NCBI GenBank assembly: GCA_900095095.1
Contig: FMBT01000408.1
Span: 62,001 to 126,000 of the forward strand
Reading direction: 5' to 3'
Source: Fragilariopsis cylindrus CCMP1102
Taxonomy: Eukaryota > Bacillariophyta > Bacillariophyceae > Bacillariales > Bacillariaceae
DNA length: 64,000 nucleotides
The translations under genes and the position numbers were made by a program. Shown piece by piece: positions 11,601 through 22,426 of this stretch (position 1 is its first letter; the number at the start of each line of letters is the position of its first letter). Under the pieces are notes generated by a model. The model was not told the origin of the DNA, made no database searches, and saw only the letters and a program-made list of their open reading frames with translations.

Positions 11601-12514
11601 CAGAGGAAAGAAAGTCCACAAAGACAGATAAAAGTCTTAGAATGGTTTCATTCCAGATAAAGTTGATAAATATGTTACAAGATCCATTACTTGATGGAAT
11701 AATACTAGGTACTGTAAATGAACATGAACGAAAGTGCATTGTATCAGTTATAGTAATTCTGAATGAAGAAATGGAAAGAAAGCAAAGGAGGGGGTTAATC
11801 AGGATGGCAGAAGTAAGGAAAGAAGAAGAAGGAGGAAAAGAAAAACCACTTCATGTCAGAGATGTAAATTTGATGTTTGGTTGGGCCATTTTTCATTTGA
11901 GATTGATAAAAATACGAAAGAAGCGTGAAGAGACTGTGGCCAATGAGAAGACAGAAAAATTACAAGATGAGATTGATTTCCTCTCCAACATGAGGATGTA
12001 TGCAGAAGAGGCACTTCTATCAGAAAGTTATCTTGATAAATGTTATGATAGTTTCCTCAGATCATCAAATAGGGGATTCATGACTCTTGTATCAGAAGAA
12101 TACTTTGATTTCGGAGTTGAACTAATGAAGAAGGTATCCTCCTCAATTACTGTAGAGAAGTTACAGAATGATCTAGATGTTACGGCACCTGCAAAGGAAG
12201 CAATACTAGAAGACAATGGACTGATAACAAAATTCATAGAATGTAGCAGGGAAAACAAATGTTTAGAAGAGGTGGAGAAGAAAAAATTATACAATGAGTT
12301 GGTAGAAAAAGTTGTGAATGCCAGATTCTGTGAGGAGTTCCGTGCGTACAGGGCAGAATTTACAGCTAGAGGAAGCGAAAATAAGCAAAACAATTTTACT
12401 TTACGGCAAACTTTGGATTCATATGCCCGTAAAAGACAAGCAAGTACGGATAAGAATAAAAAAAGAGGAGCCAAAAAAAGTGGCGCAAAAAAAGATAGCA
12501 GCCAAAAAAAGTAG
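8609..12514 (+). CDS. P-element/THAP9-like transposase, catalytic part
   Basis: An unbroken 1301-codon ORF. A Lys/Arg-rich segment is followed by FDELKVKCGVMYNPSTGK (about residue 375), which matches the first RNase H strand of the P/THAP9 family (DEMxIKxxLxYDxSTGK). Next come a VFRLRTCFNQTWNVAYFF stretch, then LLMSDAGGGNTRAL (about residue 495), which fits the second catalytic Asp region, and CSVHGLKNHKN, like the DxxHxxKxxRN motif. LESQNSYFRATGTDT (about residue 825) corresponds to the ENFFSxIRxxGG motif. The C-terminus is very Lys-rich. Family membership rests on these motifs and the inverted repeats. No intron is needed. Confidence 0.78.
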   Translation: MKDDMAITPRKLDASDGRKRKPMTLDERLSSTKRQKKQQEPDDIYKSEESIYEGLISEYNKSNKSSSSTEFQDSEFVQRAVNDISFMARANEDSPTSFELEEGKIFHTCLSYPQPESCEGFKILSLHTDRVECDTCKKTTLYKKLHEQRKDVDSGNREAHSSRVRIGYMSPEGKGKRIKSVITKKKNQHKQIKRLQLKLKSPEDKEMVVINSDEVKSVLKEAFDHILLKNDRVELKQLIVKTLLEAELDDGKKNNMEPKEVDMFATRVCTLLEAESKKLSGDDKQVRYDFRIKRLALSHFLEFGVSGYQRLRDSSLEILPSQRTNEREFAHLKGGEGAHAAVFCSQFIDTIKAGKEAGKPSSDAEAVVQLIFDELKVKCGVMYNPSTGKESGFTASKNGTSMCFAEEILDVASASLNEEAETNPEDQDSTNPEEDKEDRGTYVGAATFANVFRLRTCFNQTWNVAYFFNSGSLSGDDIVKQLLMVITSCELVGLIVKLLMSDAGGGNTRALALLTRNKCNNLKPGKPKLKSLRFVNPLSPSRYIWDSLCSVHGLKNHKNMACNKDLVYKDKTLSWNVIIKLFYHLKENFENSGNVHQVRHMRYSVAFPDQFTKQNVSDAKQPFEEATIAFQCQWLANRMNCSSDFFDNVLEEYRIKDGYSDEILKAKVELLKIHASTLTENKKESEDELAFLEFSVMMHFIFIARQLNKNARLVLTEECRKRDSVNGGIILSLNIDKEMERMEECIKYFDIWRLWSKAQKNHLENFVGVTKWSQLCVSSITLRNLKLSLFGFLNYAKDVLENYPALKFVPYLHNNSSTLESQNSYFRATGTDTSLLLPKGLVASNIKQTTKLISSTSYSREDSTVEKNLFTSNFDLTLGSRVREDWIQDLIQRRGANERIDDTSSGNKVHMLPESIENEKTAKMKALINCIGEFESCNSYSSTLLKIQGFKDFAKASHHTEACKKWFENIILGEDEKNFNSICQQVNMRLLKFLIKTAEERKSTKTDKSLRMVSFQIKLINMLQDPLLDGIILGTVNEHERKCIVSVIVILNEEMERKQRRGLIRMAEVRKEEEGGKEKPLHVRDVNLMFGWAIFHLRLIKIRKKREETVANEKTEKLQDEIDFLSNMRMYAEEALLSESYLDKCYDSFLRSSNRGFMTLVSEEYFDFGVELMKKVSSSITVEKLQNDLDVTAPAKEAILEDNGLITKFIECSRENKCLEEVEKKKLYNELVEKVVNARFCEEFRAYRAEFTARGSENKQNNFTLRQTLDSYARKRQASTDKNKKRGAKKSGAKKDSSQKK

Positions 12515-12835
12515 AAGTAGTAGTAGAAAAATTAATCATATTATAATATAATCATATTCTATTAACTTTCAAACTGTATAACAACTTACTTAGTAGTAGT
12601 AGTAGTTGTAGTAGACTTGTAGTGGTAGTTTCTTGTTAGTATAGTAAGTAGGAAATCAATATATACTAATTGAGAGATGACATGTTTTTCTGTTGAAAAT
12701 AATTATATATTATGCTTGTATTCAACAAAAACGGTTAGTATATTCCTACTCCTGGTTAAAAATGGGTCAAGAAAATATATTTAAATTTTAATTTAAAATG
12801 AATACTTTGTAAGCTGCATGCCGTTGAAAGTACTA
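12515..12835. other. Transposase 3' flank inside the element
   Basis: AT-rich spacer between the transposase stop and the right inverted repeat, with TAG/GTA triplet runs at 12590-12620. No ORF. Confidence 0.5.
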
Positions 12836-13018
12836 TAGTTTTACTAGTAATGTCTAGTAAATTGTGACTGAAAAAAAAATCTGCTGAGGACAATTTTTAT
12901 CTTTTTGCTCACACATGGGGTTTTTGAAAAAAATAATATTTTCAATTTTGCCTGATTTTATCGCGCGCGCGGGACGACGGACAGACTCGTGTCGCACCCC
13001 TCTTTTTTATGACCCCTG
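12836..13018 (-). repeat. Right terminal inverted repeat of P-like element
   Basis: Inverse of the left repeat. It contains GTAATGTCTAGTAAATTGTG and GCTGAGGACAATTTT, and ends GACCCCTG at 13018. A run of CG dinucleotides (12961-12972) and about 45 bases are extra relative to the left end. Confidence 0.88.
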
Positions 13019-13369
13019 CAGTAGTAGCATCTCTTTCTTCTTTCTTCTTTCTTGCCAACGCTATCATTGAACAATTCATCTGTTGCTACTACAGTAAGTT
13101 AGACAACTGAGGGCGATAACATCGAAGAACTTACATTATCCCTGTACAATTTTACACATATAAGACCGAAGACCACATAACCGTTATCGATATCGATATC
13201 AGAGAAGATATACACAATCGAGAAAGTAGAAAGTTGAGTTTTATAATAAAGAAAGAGAGAAAGGAAGGACGTTGATTTTTGTCAAGAAAAAAGGGGGAAA
13301 CTTCGTCAATCAAGCAAGTAGATAAGACATTAAAAAAACACAAACATAGAATCCAGACTGCGATAACAA

Positions 13370-14704
13370 ATGACAATGACGACTTCTGAAGGAAAGAAAA
13401 TGGATGACTTCTCGTCAATAATTGCTCCCATACCTGTTGATCGAGAATGGATTGCAAAGCTTTTAAAGCGATTTCCTAATCCAAATGCACGTTGTCATGA
13501 TAAGGCATTAGTTGTTGCTCCTATGGTCGATCAATCTGATTTGCCATTTCGATTACTGTGTCGAAAGTATGGTTCGAACTTATGCTTTACACCAATGATC
13601 CATTCAGGTCTTGTTATACGAGACGAATCTTATCGTAGAAAGTTTACAGGGACGTGGCTTGATCCTGCAGACCGACCACTTATTGCACAATTATGTGGTA
13701 GTGATCCTGATACGATGTTAAAGGCAGCACAATTAGTTGAACCGTACGTTGATGGGATTGATATCAATTGTGGTTGTCCTCAAGGGATTGCCAAACGAGG
13801 AGATTACGGCGCATATTTGTTAGAACAGGAAGAAAAACTATTAAAGTTAGTGAAACATTTAGTGAAACACTTACGTGTTCCGTTATCTGTTAAGGTACGA
13901 TTATTACCTGATCCTGAAATTAATCCATATAAAATCAAAAGACCTGAAGATGATGAGTTTGATATTCCAGCCGCATCATTAGCATTGTACGGTAAGCTAG
14001 TCGATGCTGGTGTACATCTTTTAACTATTCATGGACGAACCCGTAAACAAAAACAAGACTTGACAGGGAAAGCTGATTGGGACACAATTGCGAAAGCAGT
14101 AAAGTTGTACGGACATCGTATCCCTATTTTTGCCAATGGTAGTATTAATAGTTATGAAGAGGTCGACGAGTGTTTGAAGATCACTAATGTCGATGGTGTT
14201 ATGTCTAGTGAAGCCTTACTCGAATATCCACCTATATTTTATAAGATACCTCAAACACCAAAGAGGACAATCGGACGAGTGCAATTGGCAAATGAATATT
14301 TAGAATTTGCACAGCAATATCCACCAAATGAGGGTGGTCAAGGGAGTGGAATTAAATGTATACGTATGCATATGCATCGTTTTCTACATAAGGATCTACA
14401 AGATGATATTGAATTCCGCAAGAAGATTATCACAGATAAAACAATACCAGATTTGGCAGAATGTATAGAAATTTGTCGTCAAAAACATCTACGTGAAAAT
14501 CATGTAATAGAGGAAGAAAAATTATCCTGGTATACAAGACATAGAGATGGAAGGGAAACTGTTGCAAAGCTACAGGAACAACGAAGGCAACAATTAGAAA
14601 ATGGTGACTGTAAGGAAGAAGAAGATAATGATGACGATGATTCCATTCAAGAATGTGGAAATTTTTTCTCAGGAAACAATGAAGAAGAAGGTGGTGATTA
14701 TTGA
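13370..14704 (+). CDS. DUS1: tRNA-dihydrouridine synthase, DUS1 type
   Basis: A 444-residue single-exon FMN enzyme that reduces uridine to dihydrouridine in the tRNA D-loop. The start is the ATG at 13370; a second ATG lies two codons later. The TIM barrel opens with VVAPMVDQSDLPFR (about residue 46) and CFTPMIHSG. INCGCPQGIAKRGDYGAYL (residues 132-150) holds the family's active-site Cys loop (GCP, Cys136). SVKVR, LLTIHGRTRKQK and IFANGSI are the later barrel strands and the phosphate-binding region. The GCPQxIAxxGxYGxxL form suggests DUS1 (positions 16/17) over DUS2-4. The C-terminus adds a helical segment and an Asp/Glu-rich tail. Nothing is missing. Confidence 0.93.
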   Translation: MTMTTSEGKKMDDFSSIIAPIPVDREWIAKLLKRFPNPNARCHDKALVVAPMVDQSDLPFRLLCRKYGSNLCFTPMIHSGLVIRDESYRRKFTGTWLDPADRPLIAQLCGSDPDTMLKAAQLVEPYVDGIDINCGCPQGIAKRGDYGAYLLEQEEKLLKLVKHLVKHLRVPLSVKVRLLPDPEINPYKIKRPEDDEFDIPAASLALYGKLVDAGVHLLTIHGRTRKQKQDLTGKADWDTIAKAVKLYGHRIPIFANGSINSYEEVDECLKITNVDGVMSSEALLEYPPIFYKIPQTPKRTIGRVQLANEYLEFAQQYPPNEGGQGSGIKCIRMHMHRFLHKDLQDDIEFRKKIITDKTIPDLAECIEICRQKHLRENHVIEEEKLSWYTRHRDGRETVAKLQEQRRQQLENGDCKEEEDNDDDDSIQECGNFFSGNNEEEGGDY

Positions 14705-15185
14705 AGACATATGATTTCCTTTTCAAATGTAAATTAATTATTAGAAAACCTATACATTATTTTGCTCAAATAAAACGACTATTGGATACTTCCAGCCATT
14801 CAATACACACAAAATGAATTGGGAATGAGTTCTATTGAAGCCAATAGGTCTTACGAAAAAGTACCATACCAAAATAACAAATAAATTTGAATTTTGTATC
14901 ATTTTTGGAAATCTCACCTTGTACTGTGCTCGTGCTTAGAGCAACAGCAACCAACCAACCTGCTTGCCTACTATATATTCTGCTTTGTCTGTGTGCAGCA
15001 TAGAGAGAGAGAGAGAAAGAAAGAAAATAAAAACCAAGTAATCATTAAATAATACATACATCAAATTTTGGGAAATTAAAGACCTTTGTATAAGAATACA
15101 TTGTTAGGTAGGACAGAAATACTTGTACTTCTTCCTTGATGTATCACTTGAGTCATCATCAACCTTTTTGTAAGGTATTTTTGTC
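14705..15185. other. Intergenic region after DUS1
   Basis: The DUS1 3' UTR side, then a short (GA)n tract at about 15003-15020. No gene seen. Confidence 0.5.
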
Positions 15186-15540
15186 GGCACCCAACTTGTA
15201 CCTTCAAAACAGTCTCCCACTCCATTTGCACAGAGAAAGGTTGGAACTTTGCTGTGTGTAGGCACCCAACTTGTACCTTCAAAACAGTCTCCCACTCCAT
15301 TTGCACAGAGAAAGGTTGGAACTTTGCTGTGTGTAGGCACCCAACTATGTGCGCAGAGAAAGGTTGGAATCTTGCTTGCTTTTAGTGGTGTTGACTGTGA
15401 TGTTTGTGCAGAGGAGGATGATGGTTAGAACTTTGCTCTGTGTAGGCACCCAACTTGTATCTTCAAAACAGCCTCCCACAACTTTTGTGCAGAGGAAGGT
15501 TGGAATGTTGCTTGCTTTTAGTGGTGTTGACTGTGATGGG
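15186..15540 (+). repeat. 75-bp tandem repeat, decaying
   Basis: Units beginning GGCACCCAAC start at 15186, 15261 and 15336, with a period of 75 bp. The first two are nearly the same; the third is rearranged. A further diverged unit starts at 15445. The open minus-strand frames here only reflect a period divisible by three; I see no protein family in them. Confidence 0.85.
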
Positions 15541-16033
15541 GTAGGAAGAAACTCTACCTACCTAGCACCAAAAATCAGAGAAACACATACATTATATTTC
15601 TTGTTACATGGAAAAATCTAGAGATAGAGAGATGTGAAATAATAACTATCAGATAATATCCTTACTTTTTTAGAAGTGGAACAATAACTGTCAGAGAATA
15701 ATATATCATATATACTTACCTTTTAAGCTTCAATCAGATGTTATTGGTGGAAAGTACAGTTTTTTAGAAGGGGATTTTATCTGTACCAAGATTAACAACA
15801 TTTTTGTCTAGGTGAAAGATGCTAATGGATAGAGACGATGAATGCAAGGAATATTTCATTGTTAGCCTTTTGCTATTGTTTTTTTATTCTTTTCCAGTCA
15901 GTCATTGTATTTATCTCTTCTCCCTCTCTCTTTCTCTTTCTCTTTTTTTATCATCTGTGATTGATAGTGTCATTAATTAAAAGTCATCTCTCATCAATTC
16001 AAACTAATATGCTGGGAAATTCCATAACACAAC

Positions 16034-16902
16034 ACACCATGTATAATTATTGATATGGCGATACCAAATATACTCCTTCCTTGTACACTGTGATAGTAGC
16101 ATTTTTCTTCGCCCTTTTGTACAAACTTGCATACAACACAGAACAAAATTCCAGTTGGTGAAGCTTCAAGTGGTAAAATAGGATGGGACAATCTCCTCAG
16201 AGGAAAATTCTCAAAACAATGGAAAATTCAACAGCATGCATTCATATTCAGAAGAAAAATGCTGGATCCAGGAAAGTATGCAAGAGTACAAAGGAACAAG
16301 AAAGGAAAAGCTACACAATGGACAAAACCATCTAGAAGAAGAAGAACAAAACAGAGGCTTTCCATGCTTTCTTTCAAGCTATCATACCAATTATACAAGA
16401 GATATGGACAGATAGATAAATTGATTGAAACACACCTGTATTAGGGGGGCAAATTGTGGCTGAATATGATTCCCTATCAAAGAAAGTCACTCACTTGTAT
16501 ACACTGAAGGAAATGGTACTGCCAGAAGATGAATTACAGATATATGATGAAACACTTGCAACGAGATTAGAAGATACAAACCAACAATTGAAGGAATGGA
16601 TAAATAGATGGAGACAAGTCATAGATCACAGCATCAAAAGAGTGGAGGAGCTGGCAAAAGAAAACAGCAAACCGATATGGAGACACTTTACGAAGAACAA
16701 ACCAGCAAAGACAACAGTGTCAAGGAAAATAAGCACAAGGATACATAGTAAGCTGAAGAAAATGTATAATAACCCACTCACTAATGTATTCAAACGCCTA
16801 CGAAAGAAAAGATCATCTAGTAGAGTACTACAGGCAAAGAAGCAAACAATCAAAATGAACCACATGATATCGAAAATGTACACGAAACTCGGTAAGAAGT
16901 GA
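16034..16902 (+). pseudogene. Decayed mobile-element ORF
   Basis: Two adjacent frames, 16127-16444 and 16456-16902, read as one protein if a base is restored near 16440. The first has IGWDNLLRGKFSKQW; the second has THLYTLKEMVLPEDE followed by a basic helical tail. I recall similar IGWxxFLxGxxSxxW and LYxLRDxVLPxD segments in repeated diatom ORFs of mobile origin, but cannot name the family. The upstream part (16034-16166) has stops in every frame and is repeated inverted at 26221-26358. There is no usable start codon. A remnant is the best reading. Confidence 0.55.
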
Positions 16903-17572
16903 TCCACAAGCAGAGCAACGACAGCACAGGAAGTAGAGATAAAAACAATTGATGACAGATACGGAGATGAACCAATGCAATAAATTATACTAATGTAGAT
17001 TAATCCGGCAGGTCGACCGTTGTCTCTCTGTCTTTCTAAGACCTTGAGGAGCGAAGCGGCAGCTATTAAATAATAAGTTATATTTTTTTTTAAATAAAAA
17101 TAAAAAAGCAAAGGGGTTTCGACTAACTCGACTGACTCGCAACTCACTCACTCAATTCACTCACGCTCACTCAAATCTTCAACATTAATTCTTCTGCAGG
17201 TATTACTACTAGTACTGTCGTAGGTATGTTGTACGTAAAGTTTACTTACGCCACCAAGAAGCAGCTAAGATTCGTTTCAGGCGATAGATATTTTTTTCCC
17301 CTCCAATCTATTCGCACTTACGTAGTATGACCGTATGTGTACTGTTTGATTGATTGATTCGATTCGAGATTAACACGATACACGTACATGATATGTAGAT
17401 GATGTACGTGCACAAAAAGAAAGTTCAAAAGTTATACACTGGTACCGTGTATGCATTAAGAAGAAGAACAGAAAATTGAAGTCATTCGGCGCCCATACCG
17501 TATAAATCTAAACAACTGAAGCGAAATACCACTTACGTACAGTACTCCATTTACTTCATAAATACTATATGT
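16903..17572. other. Upstream region of the PI4K gene
   Basis: Holds the end of the decayed element, then a stretch with many CACTCA repeats (17130-17170) and the likely promoter and 5' UTR of the kinase gene. No ORF I can support. Confidence 0.4.
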
Positions 17573-20500
17573 ATGAGTAGTGATAACAACAACGAAGATC
17601 AGCGAAGTAGTAGTAATCAATATCCGCCTACACCTATCAGTCCATCATCTGTTAGTAGCCGAAAAAGTGATACTAGTATAAGTAGTGAATATCTTAGACG
17701 AATTCAAGAAGAAACAAATCGTATACGACAAAAAAGAAAACAAAGTCAACAAAATCAGAAGACAGTAGGAGCATTAGGAGCAGGAGTACGAGCAGGATCA
17801 GTAGGAGCAGGATTAGTAGAAGTAGCAGGTTTTTCTACGGAATCAGGAGTAGGTGATAAAAAGAATAATACAACAGCTACTGACACTAACACTGACACAG
17901 TAGGATTCGTATCAGAAAAAGTACCAACAACAATAGCAATAGGAGGAACTGCAACTGAAAGAGCAGCAGCAAAAACAATAGCAGTAGGATCAGCAACAAA
18001 ATTAAGCTGGAACGAAATTGTTACCAGTAGTCAAAGACATCATTTGACATTAATAAGTCCATTGAGTAGTAATAGTAGAAAGTCGAAGACAGTAGCAAAC
18101 GACGAAGACGAAGACGAATTTTCCTATATTTATACCTCTCGTCCTACTATTAATAATATTAGTTTAAAATCACCATCGACTAATAACGAAAGAGAGGAAG
18201 TGGAACAGTTAGAGTCAGCCAACGTTTTTAGTTGGAACATTATAAAAAGAATTAAAAAAAACAGTAGTAATAATAAGATTAAGATGAGTAGTAGTATTGC
18301 TGCAATCCAAAAATATGAGCATGAACAATTCCGTACCAAACTTATTGATGAAGTATTAGGTAATAATGTTGAAGATGGGAAGGTACCAATGGAAAAAGTT
18401 ATGATGATTATATGGTTTTTTAGGGATGATAAGGAAGTAATGAAATTTATGACAAGATTTGTTAGTAAGGTATGTTATAATTTATGTTATACTATGTTTT
18501 ATGTGATTGTTATGTTTATGTTTTGAAATACTAGTAATGAAAATGAAAGCATGCATAACAATCCTAATACTCGTCACTTCTCTTTCTCTCTCTCTCACTC
18601 TACTCTCTTTACTAGTATGCTGGACAACGTGATGTATTTGATGGGATTGAATTTTATTTACCACAATTGGCACATATGATTATTCATTTAGAATCAGGAT
18701 GGGATGATGCAATACTGGAACGATTTAGTCTAGTGATTGCACAACAATCCATACATTTTGCATTGCAATTAAATTGGATATTAGCTGGTGCTATTGAAGA
18801 TTATCAACCAGAATTACCGGATGGTACATTAAATCCAACCCATAATCCATTATATTATAGTCGTTGTGTGAAGTTATTAACAAACATTGAACGTGTTGTT
18901 GTATATAGACGACCACGTAGTCAAGAATTACAACGTTTATATGAAAAGGGTAGTATATCCAAATCAGAAATGGAATGTTTAGAACGTGCTGATCGTAGAT
19001 TTACTGCTATGCAAATTACAGCAGCCTCCAATAAGGTCGATGATGAAAAGGAAGATTTTGGTGGTACTCTGAAATACAAACGCGCATTACGATCATCTTG
19101 TTTTAAATTCAAACGTTGGAAGACACGTTATTTTGTCATTGAAGAACGGATGTTAAATTGTTACAATACAGAGGGTGGTACACTCCGTCGATCGATGCCC
19201 ATGGAGGGTGCAACAATTGAACCAATGAAACAAAGTGGCAAGTATCCGAATATGTTTAGTGTCACAAATCGTAGTTTTGAATTCCGTATGAGAGCAAGTT
19301 CCAAAGAAGATATGAATAAATGGATAACAATGTTAGAGGCTGATTCGAATAGTGGTCGGGTATTTGGTCATACTGATGGATCCTTATTTTCAGATGAAAA
19401 TAAGGATGCACAACGTGTCATTGATGAATTAACACCAACTCAACGTGAACGGTATCAATTTTATAGACATGAACGTGACTTTGTTCGACGTATTACTGAT
19501 ATTGCAGAAGATTTACGATTTCATGAACCACCGGAACGTAAAAAATTAGCACCGGTAATGATGAAAGATTTAGAGGTACCGGAGAGTGTTTATTCACCAT
19601 TGTTAAGTTCGACAGATATTTTCCGTCGGATCCATTCAACGATATATCAGGATACAAAAGTATTTAATACGAAGGCACGTTGTCCAACCGTTATGTACTT
19701 TTTAGGTGTACGTGGTGAAATGGAATACAAAGGTGAACATGATGCTAATATGGATATTGCTGAATACATTCATCTAAAATTTAATAAAGCAGACACTCAG
19801 CATGGTTCTTCTGATAATTTGTTCAAAGATGCAGAATTTTCGACAACCATTGAAGAAAACGGAGAAGAATTAATCAATGTCCAAATGGATACAGATCCAC
19901 ATATTTCCGAACTAACAGTAACCCTTCGTGTGAAGAAGACTTCATCCTCTTCAGCTGAAGCTGATGAATTGAAAAGTAGTCTCAAACAACCACCGCAAGA
20001 AAAAGACGACGATGTCGAAATTTCATCGAAGGATCCTCGTACGCTCTTGACACCGGAGAAAAGTAAATCAAGTATCGTCTGGTCTGGTAGCTTAACCGAT
20101 GATCCGAACGAGACACCTGCCAAGAATACAGCATCCAAGTCTCCGGGTAGTCCAGCGAGAGGCAATCGTCACCTGAAGAAATTTCTACGAGAATCTATGG
20201 TCAGCGTACCTCGTAAACTGGCACACACTTTGGAACGTCAAAAATCGAAGAGAAACAATGGTATAACGTCGACGACGTCGTCTAGTGATTTTCAAATTGT
20301 ACCTATTGTGGCTGGACGGCATTCCTCATCCGTTCCAGAAAACAAGACCAACAAGGATGTATATATTGGAAAATCTTCTGTCATGGATCATGATGTAATA
20401 ATCAAGGGAAAGTCTCATATTGGTGACATCGATCAAGAATCATTGGAAAGAGCAAAGGAAATTGTTTCTGGGGGAGAAACTTGGGCTGAAAAATCCTTCC

Positions 20501-21363
20501 GTATGTTAGAACAAGCTAAGAACAAACCAGAAGGTGATGTACAACTTGAGATCGTTGTTTTTATCTCCAAATCAAATGATGATCTACGTCAAGAAGTATT
20601 TGTTATGCAAATGATTCATTATTATAAAAGTGTTTTTATTGCTGCAGGACTACCTCTTTGGTTAAAAACGTACAAAATTCTAAGTACATCCGCTAGTACA
20701 GGATTGCTTGAAATGATCGTTGATGCGACATCACTCGATGGATTAAAAAAATCGGATGGGTATCCTGCAGAAGGTGGACTACGTAAATACTTCGAGACTA
20801 CGTACGGTGGTCCAACATCAAGATCATTTAAGGCAGCTCAACGTAACTTCATGGAAAGTCTTGCCGCCTATTCCATCGTTTGTTACTTGCTCGGTTTGAA
20901 GGATCGTCATAATGGTAATATTATGATTGATATGTTTGGTCATTTGATCCATATCGATTACGGTTTCTGTATGGGTATGTGTGTTGGTCATGAATTTACC
21001 ATGGAACGTGCACCATTCAAATTGACAGAAGAATACGTCGAAGTGATGGGTGGTCCAAATAGTGATTGTTACAAGGAATTTGTACATTTGTTTGTTGAGG
21101 GATTGAAGGCTGCACGGCAGAATTCACAAATAGCACTTGGTCTAGTCGAGATTATGATGTACCGATCCAATTATCCATGTTTTTCGGGTTCGCGGTACGG
21201 TGGTGGTCAAGCTTTACGTGGATTCCGAGAACGACTGATGTTGGACGTACCAGATAGTATGGTAGAGAATAACGCCAAAGCATTGATCAAGAAGGCAAGG
21301 AATCATTTGGGTACGAGGGCATATGACTCCTTTCAGCAATGGTCCAATGGATATGCTATTTAG
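17573..21363 (+). CDS. Phosphatidylinositol 4-kinase, type III beta-like, with PH domain
   Basis: Exons 17573-18469 and 18616-21363 (donor AAG|GTATGT, acceptor ACTAG) give about 1214 residues. The N-terminal 240 residues are disordered. Residues about 250-400 form the lipid-kinase-unique helical region; FYLPQLAHMIIH and QQSIHFALQLNWIL are typical of PI4KB. A PH domain follows (about 448-549: RWKTRYFVIEERML, FEFRMRASSKEDMNKW). After a disordered linker comes the kinase, from about residue 950: DDLRQEVFVMQMI, then LGLKDRHNGNIM (catalytic loop, about 1060) and HIDYGF (metal-binding DFG equivalent, about 1079). The end, AYDSFQQWSNGYA, matches the PI4KB C-terminus. PI4KB makes PI4P on Golgi membranes. 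The internal PH domain is unlike animal and yeast PI4KB and could add lipid targeting (inference). Confidence 0.9.
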
Positions 21364-21714
21364 AGGCTACTCTATGTAGTAATGATTGTTGTAGCCCACA
21401 TAGCACACGTACTGTGTTAAAAATAAGTAAGTAGAAAATAATGGTACGAGATATAAAATTTAAACGTTAAAATAAGTAGATTGATAGAAACATAATTTCT
21501 AGCTAAAATACCTTCATAGGTTTCATGTTGTAAGGACAACTTTTTAAGTGAGAACTTCTTGTTGCTGTCGTCAGCCTACTTGTATATCTGTTCATTTTAA
21601 TCATTCGACTGCTTGATTTATGATAATGCATACCGATAGTACAGATCGACCAGAAGCATTGAAAATAAATTGTGTGTATGTGTGCGCGTGTCTTTTTTGT
21701 TTTTGCTACTTCCT
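21364..21714. other. 3' region of the PI4K gene
   Basis: Spacer between the kinase stop and the small inverted-repeat element. AT-rich; nothing else recognised. Confidence 0.4.
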
Positions 21715-21901
21715 CCAGCGAGCGCAAAATTCACACGCGCCATTGTCTAGAATTTCCACAAATAAAATTAAGACAAACTCTAAACATCTACTATTAAAAA
21801 GGAAAATTTTGATGTTTTCGGCTCGACTCAATCTCCGACCTTTTATTGCGTTAAGATTTCTAGCTATAACAGGTAGCGCGTGTGAATTTTGCGCTCGCTG
21901 G
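21715..21901. mobile_element. MITE-like element with 26-bp perfect inverted ends
   Basis: CCAGCGAGCGCAAAATTCAC plus CGCGC at 21715-21740 is repeated as its exact complement at 21876-21901. The 135-bp centre has no ORF of its own. I see no clear target-site duplication. A non-autonomous transposon is the simplest reading; an imperfect similarity continues a few bases inside both arms. Confidence 0.7.
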
Positions 21902-22426
21902 TGAATTATCATTTTTTAATCATCAGATCATAGTGTTGCAGACAGACATGAAAAGTTCTAAAGTTTAGGTAGACACACAGTTCATGAGACTAAATGTTAC
22001 GATAAAACTAGAAGTTGAAAACTCACACCGAGTTTCCATTCTCGTATCATTGATACACTAGCTAGCTGCTAGTTAATGTAACGTAACGTAAAGTCCGATA
22101 TTTTCATTTCTTATTAAATTATGATTGTATTTTGTTATAAGTTACAAGTTTTTAATTTAAGCTGCCTCTCTGTCTATAACGAGTTAGTTCTTGTTCTAAT
22201 ATGATATAGGAAGAAATATCTTTTCCTTCCACTGAGATAACTCATGTTGTGCATTTGTAGGTATTTTCTTTTATTTTCGTGTGTGTGTGTTATATTAGCA
22301 ACCCACTCAATCGTCATCATCAGACTGGATAAAGATATATTCGCTTTATTTCACCAAGATAGGCAATGAAAAAGAGGCCAGGTCGATGCACTGTTTTCTA
22401 ATACTCTTTCTTTACTGTCTATGTTT
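21902..22426. other. Convergent spacer after the MITE
   Basis: AT-rich spacer ahead of the minus-strand gene's stop. It has a GT-rich tract near 22280. No ORF or RNA seen. Confidence 0.4.

Larger units (their letters stand above)
6822..13018 (+). mobile_element. P-element-like DNA transposon, about 6.2 kb
   Basis: Both ends begin CAGGGGT(A/C)ATAAA when read inward, and the left subterminal block (6874-6950) returns inverted at 12836-12917 with few differences. Inside are a THAP-like ORF and a large transposase ORF on the plus strand. The flanking octamers, CAGTTAGT on the left and CAGTAGTA on the right, are similar but are not a clean 8-bp target duplication, so the exact boundary or the age of the insertion is open. 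The right end has about 45 extra bases between the outer and inner repeat blocks. The P superfamily is inferred from the transposase motifs and the THAP-like finger. The long intact ORF suggests recent activity. Confidence 0.85.

Noticed and set aside
15076-15340. Minus-strand ORFs over the 75-bp repeat
   Set aside because: They are open only because the period is divisible by three. The translation repeats itself and continues into nothing.
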